Origin: Mesorhizobium sp. M00.F.Ca.ET.216.01.1.1
Lineage (GTDB): Bacteria; Pseudomonadota; Alphaproteobacteria; Rhizobiales; Rhizobiaceae
Direction: 5' to 3'
Assembly: GCF_004010325.2 (NCBI RefSeq)
Contig: NZ_SADR02000006.1
Location: 62,001-126,000 of the forward strand
DNA length: 64,000 nucleotides
Notes under the pieces: generated by a model
The model's input: only the letters and a program-made list of their open reading frames with translations
Told to the model about the DNA's origin: nothing
Database searches by the model: none
Translations under genes and position numbers: made by a program
In this document: piece after piece, positions 61,477-64,000 of the stretch
Layout: every line of letters begins with the position of its first letter
Position numbering within the stretch: position 1 is the stretch's first letter

Positions 61477-62706
61477 TTACAGCTTCGCCAGAAGCTCCGG
61501 CGTTGGCCAGCCGTCGACCGGCAAGGCAAGACGCATCTGTTCCTTGCGGATCGCTTCCCGGGTGTTCGTGCCCAGGATGCCGTCGACCGTGCCCACGTCG
61601 TAGCCTTTGGCCTCGAGCTTTGTCTGCAGCACCCTCATCTGATCGCCGTTGAGGCCGGGTTCGGGATTGCGCGGGTCGAATTGCGGGGCGCCAGCCAGCC
61701 GCGCAGCAAGGTTTGCCGCGGTCAGCGCATAGGTGAAGGACTGGTTCCACTCCAGATAGACGTCGAAATTGTCGTAGGTAAGGAAGGCCGGGCCCTTGTG
61801 CCCCATGGGCAGCGCCAGACCGGCCTTCAGGCCGTTGTCGACGAGCGGCGTGCCGTCGGGATTGGTGACGCCCCACTGAGCCCATTGTGCTGGCGGCAGC
61901 TTGTTGGTGCGGCCGGTTTGGTCCCACGGCATGTCGTCGGGCAAACGCACTTCCGCGATCCAGGGCTGGTCGCGCTTCCAGCCGCGCGACAGGATCTTGT
62001 TGGCCGTGGTCATGATCACGTCGGGCGCGCTGTTGCGCAGGTCGACCAGCCCGTCGCCGTCGCCGTCGACGCCGCGGGCGAGATAGTCGGAAGGCAGGAT
62101 CTGCGTCTGGCCGATCTCGCCGGCCCAGGCGCCCTTGACGTCGGCCGGCACGACACCGCGGTCGATCAGCGTCAGCAGCGGCACGATCTGCGGCCGGAAG
62201 AGCTGCGGCCGGCGGCAGTCATGCGAGAGGGTGACCAGTGCATTCAACGTATGGAAGTCGCCCTGCACGGCGCCGAAATCTGTCTCCAGCGCCCAGAAGG
62301 CAGCGATGACAGCCGGTTGGACGCCGAATTCCCGTTCGGCGTTGGCAAAGACGTCGGCGTATTTGTTCAGATTGGCCGCACCCTGCTTCAGACGGTAGGC
62401 CGAGATCATGCGGTTCGAGAATTGGATGAAGGTCTGGGAAAAGACACTTTGGGCGCGGTCGCGCGCGAGGACCTTGTCGTCGATGCCGGAGGCCGAGAGC
62501 GCCTCGTGGCCGACAGCGCCGACACCGGCGGCGGTTGCCTCCGCGGAGACGCCCTGCTTCCACGCGTTGAAATCGCCGCCGCATTGCTGCGCCGCCGCCG
62601 GTAGGGCGGTGGTGATCAAGCACAGCGCCGGGAGGATTTTGCAACACAGCCGCCCGATCGGCTGTTTCCGGCTCGGGTATTCCAGTGGTTGCAAATGCGT
62701 GCCCAT
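61477..62706 (-). CDS. Lytic murein transglycosylase (MltB-like) with peptidoglycan-binding domain
   Basis: 409 residues. Exported (hydrophobic ILPALCLITTALPAAAQ). SLT_2 domain from ~residue 45: QSVFSQTFIQFSNRMISAYR, and the catalytic Glu in AAFWALETDFGAVQG; then QTQILPSDYLARGVDGDGDG. The last ~60 residues are a PG_binding_1 domain (LNGDQMRVLQTKLEAKGYDV). Cleaves glycan strands to anhydro-muramyl ends. Start at ATG 62706 gives a normal signal peptide; GTG 62763 would overlap the GH25 gene's end. Downstream of GH25 with a small gap. Confidence 0.92.
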   Translation of the reverse strand: MGTHLQPLEYPSRKQPIGRLCCKILPALCLITTALPAAAQQCGGDFNAWKQGVSAEATAAGVGAVGHEALSASGIDDKVLARDRAQSVFSQTFIQFSNRMISAYRLKQGAANLNKYADVFANAEREFGVQPAVIAAFWALETDFGAVQGDFHTLNALVTLSHDCRRPQLFRPQIVPLLTLIDRGVVPADVKGAWAGEIGQTQILPSDYLARGVDGDGDGLVDLRNSAPDVIMTTANKILSRGWKRDQPWIAEVRLPDDMPWDQTGRTNKLPPAQWAQWGVTNPDGTPLVDNGLKAGLALPMGHKGPAFLTYDNFDVYLEWNQSFTYALTAANLAARLAGAPQFDPRNPEPGLNGDQMRVLQTKLEAKGYDVGTVDGILGTNTREAIRKEQMRLALPVDGWPTPELLAKL

Positions 62707-62738
62707 GGCATGTCGAAAAGCAGGCGGCAGGCCTGGTG

Positions 62739-63536
62739 TCAACGGGTGTTCTGCCGCAGCCACTTGTTCCAGGCAGCTTCCGTGCCGTTGAAGACGTTGA
62801 TATCGCTTTTGCCTGTCATGCCAGGCACAATGCCGGTTCCGGTGTACTGCCAGAAGACGAAGGGGTGGCTGCCGTATTTCTGACGCGGATGGCCGGCGAC
62901 GGAGCGCAGCCAGTAAGAGTAACCGCGGAAGGTCGACAGATTGTTGTCGTCGAAGAAGTCGAGCGAGGTGTAGATGATCGGCTTCTTGCCGTAGTGCTTC
63001 TCGACCATCTCGAGGAAAATGCTCATCTCGCTACGCACCGTCGCGGGGTCCGGGCGCAGCCTGCAGGTCGGCGAGTTCGGGTTCCATTCCATGTCGAGGA
63101 TCGGCGGCATCGCCGCACGGTCTTTAGGCACATTTTGAATGAACCAGCGCGCCTGCGTGGCGGCAGGGGTGCAAAAATAATAGAAGTGATAGGCGGCGCG
63201 CGGAAGCCCGACGGCTTTGGTGCGGCTCCAGTGCTCGTTGAAATAGTCGTCGAAACGGTCACCGCCTTCAGTTGCCTTGATGAAGGCGAAGGAAATGCCG
63301 CTCGCCTTGGCCGCCGGCCAATCGACCGACGTCTGGTATTTGGAGACGTCGGTGCCGTGAATGGCATAGCTCCACGGCGCGCCGCTGTCCCACTCATGCG
63401 GCTTGGAGTCGTCGAAACGGGGTGCGCGCAGCGCAACCGTCGGACTGCTGGATAACGGCAGCACCGGTGCAAGATCCTCGACGGTCGAGCACGCACCCAG
63501 CAGCGTCAGCGTGATGAGGGCCGCGAAACGGCGCAT
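62739..63536 (-). CDS. Glycoside hydrolase family 25 lipoprotein (lysozyme-like)
   Basis: 265 residues. Lipobox LGAC at residues 13-16 predicts a lipoprotein. GH25 motifs: the Asp of GTDVSKYQTSVDW, FAFIKATEGG, AAYHFYYF and the Asp-x-Glu of PILDMEW, which are the catalytic acids in this family, then VFWQYTGTG. Likely cuts muramic acid-linked glycan. Start at ATG 63536 with AGGAG 5 bases upstream; the open frame continues to 63707 through a repeat region without coding character. Just upstream of the MltB-like gene, probably one operon. Confidence 0.92.
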   Translation of the reverse strand: MRRFAALITLTLLGACSTVEDLAPVLPLSSSPTVALRAPRFDDSKPHEWDSGAPWSYAIHGTDVSKYQTSVDWPAAKASGISFAFIKATEGGDRFDDYFNEHWSRTKAVGLPRAAYHFYYFCTPAATQARWFIQNVPKDRAAMPPILDMEWNPNSPTCRLRPDPATVRSEMSIFLEMVEKHYGKKPIIYTSLDFFDDNNLSTFRGYSYWLRSVAGHPRQKYGSHPFVFWQYTGTGIVPGMTGKSDINVFNGTEAAWNKWLRQNTR

Positions 63537-63852
63537 CGCTACTCCTGAACCGGTTTCAGCCGGCCGCTGATGGGTCGTTTCTGCAGGTGCCCCTCGACCA
63601 AGCGCGTCGCATTTGCGACCCGCTCGGATCTTTGTTTTGTGCATGTCGTCGTTCCAAAACCGCTGTGCATTTTGGGCGACATGCATCAGGCCCCGCCGGA
63701 CGCTCACCCCATAGGATCGCCCGGCCTCTCCAGTGATCGCCGATCATGGTTGATATTCGGTTGACGGCGCTCGACAAGAGCCGAGATTTTGCCGAAGCAA
63801 TGACGGCAAATCGATGGCATAAATCGGGCGCGAACCTTAGGGGGGCGGGAAA
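63537..63852. other. Intergenic region with dispersed palindrome
   Basis: 316 bases between the GH25 gene and the gene at the right edge. Apart from the palindrome at 63641 it holds nothing recognisable; promoters for both divergent genes should lie here. Confidence 0.6.
63641..63685. repeat. Dispersed palindrome GCATGTCG family, copy 3
   Basis: The best-preserved copy: GCATGTCGTCGTTCCAAAA, CCGCTGTGCA, then TTTTGGGCGACATGCA. Outer arms GCATGTCG and CGACATGC are exact mirrors, as are CCAAAA and TTTTGG inside them. Confidence 0.8.
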
Positions 63853-64000
63853 ATGCGGATCATTCTGAGGAGCGTCAAATGGCTGCTGGGGCTGGTCGTG
63901 TTGGCTGTTGCCGCGCTCGCCGCCTGGCTCTATGTCGCGCCGCCGGAACTGATCCGCGTCGGCTCCGGCTATTCGGCCAAGATTATCTGCTCGAACGTCT
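63853..64000 (+). CDS. Probable serine hydrolase (beta-lactamase family), 3' end missing
   Basis: Only 49 residues are inside the window: MRIILRSVKWLLGLVVLAVA gives a signal anchor, followed by APPELIRVGSGYSAKIICSN. That APPELIRVG-type start followed by AKxxCS is, as I recall, seen in alphaproteobacterial class C beta-lactamase-like serine hydrolases. The catalytic SxxK lies beyond the edge, so the call is tentative. GGGGGCGGGAAA before the ATG provides a ribosome site. Confidence 0.5.
   Translation, partial: MRIILRSVKWLLGLVVLAVAALAAWLYVAPPELIRVGSGYSAKIICSNV

Noticed and set aside
63537..63707. Longer N-terminus of the GH25 protein
   Set aside because: It would translate through a palindromic repeat and put 57 residues before a clear lipoprotein signal.
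1..64000. CRISPR arrays, rRNA, tRNA and insertion sequences with transposase
   Set aside because: I looked for regular spaced repeats, RNA gene signatures and transposase motifs and saw none; small RNAs cannot be excluded by eye.

Overview
The window looks like chromosome of a Mesorhizobium-type alphaproteobacterium (Rhizobiales). This is inferred from high GC, the gene families, the alphaproteobacterial style of ArsR-methyltransferase followed by metF, and several dispersed palindromic repeats that I recall from Mesorhizobium-like genomes. No database search was possible. I found 56 protein genes, two of them cut by the window edges, plus one 28-residue small protein. I saw no rRNA, tRNA or CRISPR array.

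Layout. 1-9.7 kb: tamA (5' end missing) and a very long tamB with a threefold internal repeat. 10-16.3 kb: a family-5 (peptide/opine type) ABC importer with Tat-exported binding protein, two permeases and a fused double ATPase. 16.3-21.2 kb: a muramidase-like lipoprotein, then an MttB-family protein and a dimethylglycine/sarcosine dehydrogenase-like flavoprotein, suggesting use of methylated amines. 21.2-22.6 kb: DoxX and VOC proteins.

22.7-39.7 kb: a reductive pyrimidine catabolism region. preT and preA (dihydropyrimidine dehydrogenase), a RutR-like regulator, an omega-amino acid:pyruvate aminotransferase, an N-carbamoyl-beta-alanine amidohydrolase, a dihydropyrimidinase and an NMT1-type ABC importer together give uracil -> dihydrouracil -> N-carbamoyl-beta-alanine -> beta-alanine -> malonate semialdehyde. 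RutR-like boxes lie before preT and before the aminotransferase. The series is interrupted by an Rrf2/AhpD pair, an SDR pair with an XRE regulator, and a DUF559 nuclease gene bounded by 31-bp inverted repeats.

39.8-64 kb: mostly single genes and small operons. These are CHRD protein; TPP enzyme plus CoA-transferase; alpha/beta hydrolase; RNase T2; EttA; a toxin-antitoxin pair coupled to trans-aconitate methyltransferase; a KAS III-like synthase; an ICMT-like methyltransferase; MOSC; SDRs; a class IV aminotransferase; DUF2293 plus TrmO; ArsR-methyltransferase plus MetF; a DMT exporter; an ornithine decarboxylase-like enzyme; a LysR/SDR pair; and two cell-wall hydrolases. The last gene, a probable serine hydrolase, runs off the end.

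The observations most worth following are the DUF559 gene with inverted repeats, the RutR-like boxes, the TamB repeat, the extended overlap in the toxin-antitoxin pair, and the three families of dispersed palindromes.
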